A stretch of 64,000 nt of DNA, taken from assembly GCF_901212655.1 (NCBI RefSeq), contig NZ_CAAKON010000002.1, forward strand, positions 22-64,021, written 5' to 3'. A program made the position numbers and the translations under genes. This stretch comes from Olsenella uli (GTDB lineage Bacteria; Actinomycetota; Coriobacteriia; Coriobacteriales; Atopobiaceae). This document shows, one piece after another, positions 6,298 to 15,465 of the stretch. The notes under the pieces are model-generated. The model saw only the letters and a list, made by a program, of their open reading frames with translations. It did not search any database and had not been told where the DNA came from. The stretch's first letter is position 1; each line of letters begins with the position of its first letter.

Positions 6298-7567
6298 CGA
6301 GCGTCTTGGCCATGCGCTCTGCGGCCTTGCAGGTGACAAGCAGCCCTTCTTCTACGTACTGCTCGCGAATGACCTGGCAGCGCTCGTGGACCATCTTGAT
6401 AAGGAGGCCCTTCTCGTAGGGCACAAGGGCCGTAAGCGTAACGTCGCCGGCACTCGCCTCTCGCGCGATGCGGTGAAGAAGCGCGGTGAGGCCCTTTCCC
6501 TCTTGTGCCGAAACAAAGACTGCGTCTGGATTTTGCGAGCGAAGGCTCTGGATGTCCTCCTCTGCCATGAGGTCACACTTGTTGAACACCATGACTCGTC
6601 GGATGGATCCGGCCTCGATTTGCGTGAGGATGTCCTCGACGGTCTGGGCCTTCTTCTCCCAATTCACGTCATTGGCATCAACTACTTCGAGGACGAGGTC
6701 TGCCACGCGCACCTCGGCGAGCGTAGACTTGAAGCTCTCGACCAGGGTGGTAGGTAGCTTCTGGATGAAGCCTACGGTATCGGTAAGGGTGATCTTTCGT
6801 CCCTCGGCCAGGTCGATTGACCTCGTGGTGGGGTCGAGTGTTGCAAAGAGCTCGTCCTTTGCGTAGACCCCTGAATCAGTAAGCGCGTTTAAGAGGGTCG
6901 ATTTGCCCGCGTTCGTGTATCCGGCAAGCGCCACCCGGTAGATGCCAGAGTCCCATCGCGCCTTGCTCTGGGTTGCTCGCCGGGTCTCGAGTCGAGCGAG
7001 TTCCTTTCTGAGGGCGGCGATGCGGTCGCGCACGAGGCGACGGTCCACCTCAAGCTGGCTCTCACCCTGTCCGAACCTGCTGCCGATGCCTCCGCGTGTC
7101 TGCTCGCCCATAAGGTGGCTCCACATGCCCCTGAGCCTGGGCAAGACGTATTGGAGCTGAGCGAGCTGAACCTGAAGACGCCCTTCGCGGGTGCTCGCGT
7201 GTCTGCCAAAAATGTCGAGGATGAGGGCCGTGCGGTCGATGACCTTGACCGGTTCGCCAAAAATGCGCTCGAGGTTGGACTGCTGCGAGGGACTGAGCTC
7301 CTCGTCGAAGACCACAACGTCGATATCCATGCGTCGGACGATGCCGGCAAGCTCCTCTGCCTTGCCGGAGCCCACGTATGTCTTTGGGATTGGTGCGTCG
7401 AGCTTCTGGGTCTCGCGGGCGACCACGACACCGTCGGCCGTCTCGACGAGCCGCTCAAGCTCGTCCAGAGACTCGTCCATGGGCCAGTCGCTTCGACCAG
7501 TGTCAACGCCAACAATGAGCGCTCGCTCGGGAACCGGTGCCGTCTCGATGTGCTTGAACCTTGCCAT
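6275..7567 (-). CDS. hflX: GTPase HflX (ribosome-associated)
   Basis: HflX binds 50S subunits and splits or rescues stalled ribosomes after stress. The 430 residues have the N-terminal HflX domain (to about 200) with GGIGSRFGQGESQLEVDRR, then the G domain: GYTNAGKS (about 214-225), DTVGF (about 265) and NKCD (about 327). The length is normal. The ATG at 7567 has only a weak AGG upstream. It follows miaA by 47 bases on the same strand, the classic miaA-hflX arrangement, and converges with the DUF1624 gene. Confidence 0.95.
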   Translation of the reverse strand: MARFKHIETAPVPERALIVGVDTGRSDWPMDESLDELERLVETADGVVVARETQKLDAPIPKTYVGSGKAEELAGIVRRMDIDVVVFDEELSPSQQSNLERIFGEPVKVIDRTALILDIFGRHASTREGRLQVQLAQLQYVLPRLRGMWSHLMGEQTRGGIGSRFGQGESQLEVDRRLVRDRIAALRKELARLETRRATQSKARWDSGIYRVALAGYTNAGKSTLLNALTDSGVYAKDELFATLDPTTRSIDLAEGRKITLTDTVGFIQKLPTTLVESFKSTLAEVRVADLVLEVVDANDVNWEKKAQTVEDILTQIEAGSIRRVMVFNKCDLMAEEDIQSLRSQNPDAVFVSAQEGKGLTALLHRIAREASAGDVTLTALVPYEKGLLIKMVHERCQVIREQYVEEGLLVTCKAAERMAKTLEPYRQND

Positions 7568-7614
7568 AACGCCCTGCTTCCCACTACACAGAGCCAGGCA
7601 TGCGCCCGGCCGAT

Positions 7615-8604
7615 TTAGGATTCCGTCAATTCGGCCTGGGTGCGCATCTCGCCCACGACCATATCACGGGCCCCGTCCAGGCCGAGCGCCTCGATGTCGA
7701 GCCACCGAACGCGGCCGTCCCTCCGGAGCCACGAAAGCTGACGCTTCGCGTAGCGTCGGGAGCGTCGCTTAATGAGCTCTACTGCCTCCTCGAGGGTGGT
7801 CTGACCATCCAAGGCCTCCACAATCTCCTTGTAGCCAATGGCCTGGGAGGCCGTATGAGACGCCAGGAGGCCTCGCTCCCGCAGGCCCTGCACCTCTTCG
7901 ACGAGGCCTGTATCAACCATGAGGTCGACTCTCCGGTCGATGCGCTCATAGAGCCGAGCGCGATCTCGCTTGATGGCCCACATGAGTGCTCGGTAGTGGG
8001 GCTTTCGCGTCTTGAGCCCCTTGTGCTGTGCTGCGTAGCTCGTGCCCTCGTCTAGCAGCTCGAGCGCCCTGACAACCCTGCGGACGTTGTTCGGATGGAT
8101 CTCCTCCGCGCTGTCTGGGTCTCGCGTGCGCAGCAGTTCCCAAAGCGCCTCGACCCCCTTGTCCGCTGCGAGGGACTCGTATGCGGAGCGAGCGGTCCCC
8201 CCAGTCTCGCCTGATGGGAAGTCCATCTCGTCAATGACGGCGTCCAGGTAAAGCCCAGTCCCGCCGCAGAGAACGGGCGTGATACCCCCATCAAGGCGCT
8301 CGTCCACAAGAGCCCGGGCGTCATGCTGGAACAGGGCTACCGAATAGTCCTCGGAAGGCTCGGCGACATCGACCATTCTCAAGGGAACGATTCGCTCGCT
8401 TTCCGGAGTCTTGGCCGTTCCGATGTCCATGCCCCTATAGACCTGCATAGCATCGACGGAGATGACGTCCGAGCCAATCTCGAGGGCGACGGCGTCGGCG
8501 AGCGCGCTCTTGCCAGAGGCGGTTGGCCCGCAGATGCAGACGACGGGCCCCCTCACGGCATTGCCTGCGCCGGGGGCCCGACCATCATTGCGAGATTCGT
8601 TCAT
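7615..8604 (-). CDS. miaA: tRNA dimethylallyltransferase MiaA
   Basis: MiaA adds a dimethylallyl group to N6 of A37 in tRNAs that read UNN codons. MiaB then methylthiolates this base. The P-loop GPTASGKS is at 26-33, followed by VISVDAMQVYRGMDIGTAK, LCGGTGLYLDAVI and the tRNA-binding C-terminal RRYAKRQLSWLRRD. The 329-residue length is standard. Its ATG overlaps the miaB stop as TAATG at 8602-8606, so the two enzymes acting on the same base are translationally coupled. Confidence 0.97.
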   Translation of the reverse strand: MNESRNDGRAPGAGNAVRGPVVCICGPTASGKSALADAVALEIGSDVISVDAMQVYRGMDIGTAKTPESERIVPLRMVDVAEPSEDYSVALFQHDARALVDERLDGGITPVLCGGTGLYLDAVIDEMDFPSGETGGTARSAYESLAADKGVEALWELLRTRDPDSAEEIHPNNVRRVVRALELLDEGTSYAAQHKGLKTRKPHYRALMWAIKRDRARLYERIDRRVDLMVDTGLVEEVQGLRERGLLASHTASQAIGYKEIVEALDGQTTLEEAVELIKRRSRRYAKRQLSWLRRDGRVRWLDIEALGLDGARDMVVGEMRTQAELTES

Positions 8605-9968
8605 TATCGGGGCTCGCCGACCATGGGCCCACGCAGGTACCAGGTCTTGGCCTCGTCTGCACGCACATCCACGAGCTTTCCCACGAGTTCGGACGCCTCA
8701 CGGCCGTCGGGCACATCGAAGAGCACGGTCTTGTTCTTGGGGCTGTGGCCAACGAGGACGTTCGGGTTGCGCTTTGACGGACCCTCGACGAGCGCCTCGA
8801 CCGTAGCCCCAAGCTCGCTCTGGTTGGCCTCGTACGCGAGGTCTGCCACGAGCTCTGCCAAGCGGTCAAAGCGGCCCTGGATGACCTCGCGCGGCGTTGG
8901 GTCGTCAATCTTTGCCGCCGGAGTGCCGGGTCGTTTGGAGTAGATGAACGTGAACGCGGAAGCGAAGCCCACCTCGCGAACGAGGGAGAGCGTCTGCTCG
9001 AAGTCCTCCTCAGTCTCCCCCGGAAAGCCCACGATGATGTCCGTGGAGAGGGCGATGCCCGGGTTGGCGTCCTTGATCCTCCCCGCAAGGGAGATGAAGT
9101 CCTCGCGCGTGTAATGGCGGTTCATAGCCTTGAGCACCTTGGTAGACCCGCTCTGAACGGCAAGGTGCAGCTGCGGCATCACCGCATCGGTCTCGGCCAT
9201 GGCGGCGATGGTCTCGTCGGAGAGGTCCTTGGGATGCGAGCTCGTGAAGCGGATGCGCTCGATGCCCGTCTCCCCCACGGCGCGGAGCAGCTCGGCGAAT
9301 CGAGGCGCGCCGTAGCGCTGGCGACCGAACGAATTAACGTTCTGGCCTAGCAGGCAGACCTCACGGACACCATCGGCCTTGAGGCGCTCGACCTCAGACA
9401 CGATGTCCTCGAAGCGACGGTCGCGCTCGCGACCACGCACATAGGGCACGATGCAGTAGCTGCAGAAGTTGTTGCAGCCCGTCATGATGGGCACCCAGGC
9501 GTGCCAGCTTGCCTCACGGCGGCTCGGCAAATCGGTGGAGAAGCGAGGGTCATCCTCGCTCGTGTCGGTTGCAAGGGTCCCATTGCCCCTCAGGGCGTCT
9601 TCGATAAGCTCGGGGAGGCTGCCAACGGCCCGAGTGCCAAAGACCACATCCACGTTCGGCATGTGCTCCCGGATGTCACCGCCGTCTCGCTGGGCGATGC
9701 AGCCCCCAACCGCCACAATTCTCCGCCCGCTTGGTGGCTTGGGGGCACTCACCATGGCAGAGACCTGCCCATACAGATGGGTGTCGGCCTTCTCGCGGAC
9801 GCAGCACGTCATGTAAACGACGATGTCTGCCTCCTCCGGAGTGCCCACCTCGACGCACCCGCAAGCACCGAGCACGCCAGAGACGCGCTCGGAGTCGTGA
9901 AGGTTCATCTGGCATCCAAAGGTCTTTACGTGGTATGTCAGCCCCTCGAGGGCCGGATGTGCCAGCAC
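8604..9968 (-). CDS. miaB: tRNA-2-methylthio-N6-dimethylallyladenosine synthase MiaB
   Basis: This radical-SAM methylthiotransferase converts i6A37 to ms2i6A37. The N-terminal cluster domain has FGCQMN (17-22), the radical-SAM triad is in MTGCNNFCSYCIVPY (about 161-172), and a C-terminal TRAM domain ends the protein (454 aa). The frame is open further upstream, but homology begins at LTYHVKTFGC. The chosen start is GTG at 9968, which overlaps the spoVS TAG by one base. Gene order spoVS-miaB-miaA is coupled throughout. It is one of three methylthiotransferases in the window, with RimO and MtaB. Confidence 0.95.
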   Translation of the reverse strand: MLAHPALEGLTYHVKTFGCQMNLHDSERVSGVLGACGCVEVGTPEEADIVVYMTCCVREKADTHLYGQVSAMVSAPKPPSGRRIVAVGGCIAQRDGGDIREHMPNVDVVFGTRAVGSLPELIEDALRGNGTLATDTSEDDPRFSTDLPSRREASWHAWVPIMTGCNNFCSYCIVPYVRGRERDRRFEDIVSEVERLKADGVREVCLLGQNVNSFGRQRYGAPRFAELLRAVGETGIERIRFTSSHPKDLSDETIAAMAETDAVMPQLHLAVQSGSTKVLKAMNRHYTREDFISLAGRIKDANPGIALSTDIIVGFPGETEEDFEQTLSLVREVGFASAFTFIYSKRPGTPAAKIDDPTPREVIQGRFDRLAELVADLAYEANQSELGATVEALVEGPSKRNPNVLVGHSPKNKTVLFDVPDGREASELVGKLVDVRADEAKTWYLRGPMVGEPR

Positions 9969-10285
9969 TAGGACACCGCCGGCGTCGGGACGACAACCTG
10001 GGCCGAGGCGTCGGACGGGTTGAGCCTGTGGACGTAGACGGCAATGCGAATGGCCGTGCGGCTCTGCCCATCGATGGCGATGTCGGAGAACGTCGGGGCA
10101 CACGAGATGTCGAGACCGACCGGAATGAGGAAGCCTCGCGCAATGGCAATGGCCTTGATGGCCTGGTTGACGGCGCCTGCGCCAACGGCCTGCATGTTCA
10201 CGGGGGCGCCGTCCTTGACCATGCCGGCAATGGCGCCGGCGACGGATGCCGGCGAAGACTTGCTCGAGACCTTCAGGTAATTCAT
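9968..10285 (-). CDS. spoVS: stage V sporulation protein S (SpoVS)
   Basis: SpoVS is a small Alba-fold-related protein, about 86 residues in Bacillus, where it affects septation and spore coat assembly. The first 87 residues match closely: LKVSSKSSPASVAGAIAG, then AVGAGAVNQAIKAIAIARG and a conserved RTAIRIAVY strand. An extra tail of about 18 residues follows. The ATG at 10285 has AGGAG 10 bases upstream. No sporulation is known in this kind of organism, so SpoVS probably has a general nucleic-acid-binding or division role. It lies between a GHKL ATPase gene and miaB, an order resembling rny-ymdB-spoVS-miaB of Bacillus. Confidence 0.93.
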   Translation of the reverse strand: MNYLKVSSKSSPASVAGAIAGMVKDGAPVNMQAVGAGAVNQAIKAIAIARGFLIPVGLDISCAPTFSDIAIDGQSRTAIRIAVYVHRLNPSDASAQVVVPTPAVS

Positions 10286-10375
10286 GTACTAATAGCTCCT
10301 GCTGTATTGGGCTGCATCTGATGCTGCGGTAATTATTTTTTCGATTCTACAGTTTGTGCGTGCTCGTTCCTAGCT

Positions 10376-11443
10376 TTAGTCGCCTTTTTCGAGGTCAAAC
10401 GTGACGGTTATCCGATCTTTGGAGACGTGGACGCGAGGTTCCGAGGCAAGTGCGAGGTAATAGCGCTCGGCAAGGAACTCGAAATCTCGCTCCATGACCC
10501 GTGAGAACTCGCTTGCGTCGTCACTTGAGACCCTGAGGCCGCGCCGGTCGCGCATGAGGTCGACCTCCTTGGGCCCGGGCAAGCCCGAGTGGTGCTGAAG
10601 CTTGGAGGTGATGGGGCGGAGCGGCTTGATCTGCCTTGCCAAAATCCTATGTGCCGTTCGCTCGGAGATGTCTAGGCCAAGCGAGGACGCGATGGAGACG
10701 AGCTCCTGGGCGTCTCCGGCTATTGCGGGCCGCCTGATCACAGGAACAGTTTCAGGGTCGTCCACGAAAAGCAGGCTCGACCCGTCCGGCGCTACCTGCG
10801 CGAGGGCCCTCATGGTAGCCAGCGCCTCTGCGGGGGACCCGAGGTAGACTGCGCAGTCAGCCCGCTCCTCGAGCGCAAACTCGCAGCAGGTCCTCACTAT
10901 GTTGTGCGGCCCCCGGAGTACCTGCTCACCCTCGTCGCCCTTTCCGACGGTTGGCCAGGTGGACTGGTCCTTTCGCTCGCCGAGGGCCTTGGCGTCGACG
11001 TCGATGCGAATCGAGGAGCCGAGCCCTGGGTTTGACGCCATCACTTTTGCGGACTTCGCGTTCTCCTTGATGGAGAAGAGGGCCATGCCCCTGCCGTGCA
11101 CGCCCCAGCGGTCCATGTGCACTGAGTCGAGCTTTGAGGTGACGCGAGCGTCAAAGATACGGTCGCGCATAGAGGCGGGCACGCCCGAGCCGTCGTCAAC
11201 CATGACTATGGAGCGGGCGTCTCCCTCTCGCGTCGTGGCTACGATGATCGTTCGAGAGTTGGCGTCGCGCGAGTTGCGCAGCATCTCGATGACGACGTCC
11301 TCCGCACAACGGATATCGTGCTTCGCCTGACGCCGCTCGGCCTCACCGACTCGAAGCCGTACGAACCCGTCTCCGTAGCTCTCCTCGACGCGAACCGCGG
11401 TGTCGCCCGATACGGATGCCACGAAGTCGACGAGCGAGGGCAT
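10376..11443 (-). CDS. GHKL-type ATPase, MutL-like N-terminal motifs
   Basis: The N-terminal half holds GHKL ATP-binding motifs: the N box EDVVIEMLRNSRDA (about 45-58), the DDGSGVP box (about 76-82), and RVTSKLDS followed by GVHGRGMALFSI (about 92-115). TSK followed by a GxxG-AL-SI segment is the pattern of MutL-type ATPases rather than histidine kinases, and there is no phosphoacceptor or membrane domain. The C-terminal half is unrecognised. Start ATG 11443 (355 aa) is preferred to upstream ATGs at 11485 and 11506, which overlap or abut the rny end and lack homology. It is adjacent to rny and spoVS. The family is supported; the function is unknown. Confidence 0.7.
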   Translation of the reverse strand: MPSLVDFVASVSGDTAVRVEESYGDGFVRLRVGEAERRQAKHDIRCAEDVVIEMLRNSRDANSRTIIVATTREGDARSIVMVDDGSGVPASMRDRIFDARVTSKLDSVHMDRWGVHGRGMALFSIKENAKSAKVMASNPGLGSSIRIDVDAKALGERKDQSTWPTVGKGDEGEQVLRGPHNIVRTCCEFALEERADCAVYLGSPAEALATMRALAQVAPDGSSLLFVDDPETVPVIRRPAIAGDAQELVSIASSLGLDISERTAHRILARQIKPLRPITSKLQHHSGLPGPKEVDLMRDRRGLRVSSDDASEFSRVMERDFEFLAERYYLALASEPRVHVSKDRITVTFDLEKGD

Positions 11444-11489
11444 GACGCCCCCACTCGTCGATCCGGCGCTGCGAGGCTTCGCCATGGAG

Positions 11490-13085
11490 CTACTTCGCCA
11501 CGCCAACGGCGCGCGACTCGCGGATCACGACGACGCGAACCTGACCGGGGTATTGCATCTCGTCCTCGATCTGCTTGGCGATGTCGTGCGCAAGCACCGT
11601 GGCCTCAGCATCGGAGATCTTCTCAGGCTGGACCATGACGTGAAGCTCGCGACCGGCCTGCATGGCATACGTGCGCTCGACGCCCTCGTGGGCGTTGGAG
11701 ATCTCCTCGAGCTTCTGGAGGCGCTTGATGTAGGTCTCGGCGCTCTCGCGGCGAGCGCCCGGGCGAGCGGCAGAGATGGCGTCTGCTGCCATCACGAGCT
11801 GGTCGAGGATGGTGTTGGGCTCGATGTCTGCGTGGTGGGCCTCAATGGCGTGGACGATCTCGGGACGCTCGCCATAGCGACGGGCGAGGTCGGCTCCGAT
11901 GACGGCATGCGGGCCCTCGACCTCGTGGTCGATGGCCTTGCCAATGTCGTGGAGAAGGCCGGCGCGCTTAGCGGGCGTGGGGTCGATGCCAAGCTCGGAC
12001 GCCATGATCGCGCAGAGCTCGGCTACCTGCTTGGAGTGCTGCAGGACGTTCTGGCCAAACGAGGTGCGGTAACGCAGGGCGCCGAGCGTCTTGATGATCT
12101 CGGGGTGAAGGTCGTGGATGCCCGTGTCAAAGGCGGCCTGCTCGCCAGCCTCCTGCACGCGCTGCTGCACGAGCGTCTCGGCCTTCTTGTACATCTCCTC
12201 GATGCGGGCGGGGTGAATGCGGCCGTCGGCAATGAGGTTCTCGAGGGCCACGCGCGCGGTCTCGCGGCGAACGGGCTCGAAGCTGGAGAGCAGGACGGTC
12301 TCGGGGGTGTCATCGATGACGAGGGAGACGCCCGAGACCTGTTCGAAGGTACGTATGTTGCGACCCTCGCGGCCTATGATGCGGCCCTTGAGGTCGTCGG
12401 AGGGGATGTGAACGGTGGTCACAGTGACCTCGCCGGCCTGGTCTGCGGCGCAGCGCTGGATGGCCGTGGTCACGATCTCACGGGCCGTCTTGTCTGCCTG
12501 GGCGCGGGTGCGCTGCTCGCTCTCGCGCAGGATCTGGGCCTCCTCGCGGATGGTGTCCTTGCGGACGCGGTCGAGCAGCTCCTTGTGGGCCTCGTCCGTG
12601 GAGAGCGCACTGATTCGCTCGAGCTCACTCGTCTGCTGGCGATAGAGCTGCTCGAGGTCGCTCTCACGACGGTCGAGCTGGCCGGCCTGGCTGGAGAGCT
12701 GGTGCTCACGGCGGTCGAGCGCGTCATTGCGGCGGTCGAGCGACTCCTCGCGCTGCATAATGCGAGACTCGAGGGACCTCAGCTCGCTCTTGCGCTGCTT
12801 CTCATCGGCCTCTGAGGCCTGGCGAAGCTTGAGGATCTCCTCCTTCGCGGCGAGCACGGCCTCCTTCTTGGTGTTCTCTGCCTGGCGCTGGGCATTCTCG
12901 GTAAGCTGAGACGCCTTTCGGTGCGCGTCAGTGGTGACCTGCTCGGCGCGAGCCTGGGCATCGGTCACCTGCCTGTTTGCCTCCTGGACCCTTGCAGAGT
13001 TCTTGCTGTTGGTCACCGCTGACGCTATGCCCGCGCCGATGGCGAGGGCGGCGACCGCCACGATGACAGCGATTACGACATCCAT
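11490..13085 (-). CDS. rny: ribonuclease Y
   Basis: This membrane-anchored endoribonuclease starts bulk mRNA decay in many Gram-positive bacteria. The 531 residues contain an N-terminal membrane helix (2-24), a long charged coiled coil (about 30-200), a KH domain with GRIIGREGRNIRTFE (about 233-248), and an HD phosphohydrolase domain with the catalytic HDIGKAIDHEVEGPH (His379/Asp380). The ATG at 13085 is chosen over 13103 for AGGAG 5 bases upstream. It is followed 46 bases later by the GHKL ATPase gene. Confidence 0.96.
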   Translation of the reverse strand: MDVVIAVIVAVAALAIGAGIASAVTNSKNSARVQEANRQVTDAQARAEQVTTDAHRKASQLTENAQRQAENTKKEAVLAAKEEILKLRQASEADEKQRKSELRSLESRIMQREESLDRRNDALDRREHQLSSQAGQLDRRESDLEQLYRQQTSELERISALSTDEAHKELLDRVRKDTIREEAQILRESEQRTRAQADKTAREIVTTAIQRCAADQAGEVTVTTVHIPSDDLKGRIIGREGRNIRTFEQVSGVSLVIDDTPETVLLSSFEPVRRETARVALENLIADGRIHPARIEEMYKKAETLVQQRVQEAGEQAAFDTGIHDLHPEIIKTLGALRYRTSFGQNVLQHSKQVAELCAIMASELGIDPTPAKRAGLLHDIGKAIDHEVEGPHAVIGADLARRYGERPEIVHAIEAHHADIEPNTILDQLVMAADAISAARPGARRESAETYIKRLQKLEEISNAHEGVERTYAMQAGRELHVMVQPEKISDAEATVLAHDIAKQIEDEMQYPGQVRVVVIRESRAVGVAK

Positions 13086-13352
13086 TACGACTCCTAGGAA
13101 CACTGGCTGGTCAACTGGTTAAGGAGACTGCCCATGTGGACAGAACCCACCATCCGAGTGGCTCCCGGCGTCTATGCGAAAACAATACAATCGCGACTGC
13201 AACGGACAAAAAAGTACGTCGGTCATGCCCCGCATGACTGACGAGAGATACCCAAACGGCCTATTCATAGTAAGTTGAAGGCAAGCAACCGTCAATCACG
13301 CCGGCGCTAGCGGCGCGAATATGGCAGCGAGCGCGCATGCGGGTCGTGCGAG

Positions 13353-14081
13353 TCAGTCCCTTTGGCCCTCGTCGATGCGGGCCCGGGCGGCGTCTTTCGC
13401 CACCGCGAGCGAATAGCCCCGCGACGCCAGAAACCTGACGAATTTTGCGTAGGCGTTCTTCTCCGGCATTCGCTTCCTTCGCAGGAGCTCCAGGGCACGC
13501 TCTTGGGCCGGCTCCTCGCCCAGGTACTCGTCAGGCCAGCCTGGCATCTCACTCGGCTCTACGCCACGGTTGCGAAGCTCTCGTTCGATGCGAAGCGGCC
13601 CCCACCCACACGCCGCTTTGGACCTCGCGAAGCTATCTGCGAAGCGCATGTCATTAAGGATGCGCTTGTCCCTGCCCCTCTCGACTGCGCGCTCCGCGCA
13701 CTCAGGCGTGTAGCCTGCGTCGCGGAGCCTGCCCAGAACCTCTGCGCAGGAATGCTCGCGTCTCGAGGCAAGGTCGACGAGCCTGGCCCATGCGCACACA
13801 TCGGCTGCCTCTCGAATTCGATAGAAAAGCTCGGCACGACTCTCTGGCTCGGGGGAATCGGAGGCGTTGAGCGCCCGTGCGACCGCGACGGGGATGGCAA
13901 TGGATTCGCCATCCCCCACAAGAACCTGCGCCATGGGCTTTCGCGCCCCGAGTGCCGCGCCGCGTTCAGGTAGCTTGACGCTCCATGAGAAGCCTCCTGC
14001 GCAGGCATGCTCCCACAGCGTCTTTGGTGCCCGCCTTCTCGTGCTACTCAGCATCGTCATCGAGCGGGGAAACCTCGCCAT
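13353..14081 (-). CDS. recX: RecX-like regulator of RecA
   Basis: RecX binds RecA filaments and limits or modulates recombination. The recognisable RecX part covers about residues 80-235 of 242, with three-helix repeats including [41 protein letters not shown] and [15 protein letters not shown]. The start is uncertain: ATG 14081 has GAGG 6 bases upstream but lies inside the recA coding end (38-base overlap) and would give an N-terminal extension of about 75 non-conserved residues. ATG 13934 (MAQVLVGDG) is an alternative. Cotranscription with recA is very likely, so it should be SOS-induced. Confidence 0.85.
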   Translation of the reverse strand: MARFPRSMTMLSSTRRRAPKTLWEHACAGGFSWSVKLPERGAALGARKPMAQVLVGDGESIAIPVAVARALNASDSPEPESRAELFYRIREAADVCAWARLVDLASRREHSCAEVLGRLRDAGYTPECAERAVERGRDKRILNDMRFADSFARSKAACGWGPLRIERELRNRGVEPSEMPGWPDEYLGEEPAQERALELLRRKRMPEKNAYAKFVRFLASRGYSLAVAKDAARARIDEGQRD

Positions 14082-15132
14082 CTTCGTCCTCAGGCTTTAC
14101 GAGCCCAACGGCAAGGCGAACCTTGTGGTCAATCTCGTCAAGAAGGTCTGGGTTTTGACGCAGGAACTCCTTGGCTGCCTCCCTGCCCTGGCCGAGGCGC
14201 TCCTCCTGGTAGGTGTACCAGGCCCCCGCCTTGTTTACGATGTCCTGCTCGACGGCCATGTCGAGGACCGAGCCCTCCTTCGAGATGCCCGTGCCGTACA
14301 TGATGTCGAACTCAGCGGTCTTAAAGGGAGGCGCGACCTTGTTCTTGACAACCTTGACGCGCACGCGGTTGCCGATGATCTCGTTGCTTTGCTTGATTGA
14401 GTCGATACGGCGAATGTCCATGCGCACGGACGAGAAGAACTTGAGCGCGCGGCCACCCGGCGTCGTCTCGGGATTGCCGAACATGATGCCGATCTTCTCA
14501 CGAAGCTGGTTGATGAAGATGCACGTGGTGTTCGACTTCGAGAGCGAGCCGGCGAGCTTTCGAAGGGCCTGGCTCATCAGGCGCGCCTGCAGTCCAACGG
14601 TGGTGTCGCCAATCTCGCCCTCGATCTCGGCGCGTGGCACAAGGGCGGCGACGGAGTCCACGACGACGACGTCGATGGCGCCCGAGCGCACGAGCATGTC
14701 GCAGATCTCGAGTGCCTGTTCGCCCGTATCGGGCTGAGAGATGAGCACGTCGTCGATGTCCACGCCGATGCGGGCGGCATACCCGGGGTCGAGCGCGTGC
14801 TCCGCGTCGATGAATGCCACGACGCCACCCATGGCCTGCGCCTCGGCGAGGATCTCAAGCGACAGGGTGGTCTTGCCGGAAGACTCGGGACCGTAGATCT
14901 CGACAATGCGGCCCCTGGGCACGCCCCCGATGCCAAGGGCGTTGTCGAGCGCGATGGAACCGGTTGGAATGGCCTCGACCTGCATCTGAGGGCCTTCCTC
15001 ACCGTAGCGCATGATTGAGCCCTTGCCGAACTTCTTGATGATCTCCTTGGTGGTGGTCTCGATCATCTCGTCGCGCTCTGCGCCCGTGGTGGGCGCGTGG
15101 ACCTCGCGCGCAGGTCCAGAAGACTTGGCCAT
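14044..15132 (-). CDS. recA: recombinase RecA
   Basis: RecA forms filaments on single-stranded DNA, drives strand exchange and triggers LexA self-cleavage. It has Walker A GPESSGKT, the Walker B region with [21 protein letters not shown], the L2-region segment [19 protein letters not shown], and an acidic C-terminal tail. ATG 15132 (362 aa, MAKSSGP) has AAGGGA 8 bases upstream. Further upstream in-frame starts would lie across the promoter itself. The promoter has a LexA box exactly filling the -35/-10 spacer. recX overlaps its 3' end. Confidence 0.98.
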   Translation of the reverse strand: MAKSSGPAREVHAPTTGAERDEMIETTTKEIIKKFGKGSIMRYGEEGPQMQVEAIPTGSIALDNALGIGGVPRGRIVEIYGPESSGKTTLSLEILAEAQAMGGVVAFIDAEHALDPGYAARIGVDIDDVLISQPDTGEQALEICDMLVRSGAIDVVVVDSVAALVPRAEIEGEIGDTTVGLQARLMSQALRKLAGSLSKSNTTCIFINQLREKIGIMFGNPETTPGGRALKFFSSVRMDIRRIDSIKQSNEIIGNRVRVKVVKNKVAPPFKTAEFDIMYGTGISKEGSVLDMAVEQDIVNKAGAWYTYQEERLGQGREAAKEFLRQNPDLLDEIDHKVRLAVGLVKPEDEDGEVSPLDDDAE

Positions 15133-15160
15133 TCGTGTTCCCTTCTTTGTTTCCGCAAGC

Positions 15161-15189
15161 ATCATACGCGAACGGCTGTTCGCAGTCAA
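15161..15189 (-). promoter_or_regulatory. recA promoter with LexA box in the spacer
   Basis: On the minus strand TTGACT (15189-15184) and TATGAT (15166-15161) are separated by exactly 17 bases. The spacer is almost entirely the SOS box CGAACAGCCGTTCG (15182-15169), with the perfect GAAC-N4-GTTC core. LexA bound here would block RNA polymerase directly. The ATG of recA is 28 bases further down. Confidence 0.85.
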
Positions 15190-15430
15190 ACCCTTACGCA
15201 CAGGTTAGCCCCTTGGCGTGGAAGCGTCTCAAACAAAAACCTGACGCAGGTTTGACACCGCAGCTAGATAGCGCGTTGTTGGCAGTTTTGAACATTGGAC
15301 GCATCGGCGGACGGCAGAAGAAGCGCCGCAGGAGGGTTTTCAACAAGAAAGGACGCCACGCGTCTGACAGACATCAAACACATGGCGTCCAAATTGACAG
15401 CGGGTACGGTGGTTGTATAGGTTGCCCCCG

Positions 15431-15456
15431 CAGCCAAGAGCAGCCAAGAGCAGCCA
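15431..15456. repeat. 10-bp tandem repeat downstream of pgsA-cinA
   Basis: CAGCCAAGAG occurs twice in tandem (15431-15450), followed by a partial third copy (CAGCCA). It lies 10 bases past the stop of the pgsA-cinA gene, in the spacer before the recA promoter. An 8-bp inverted repeat (GGACGCCA at 15351-15358, TGGCGTCC at 15383-15390) is nearby and may help terminate the upstream operon. Confidence 0.55.
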
Positions 15457-15465
15457 TGCGGGCGA

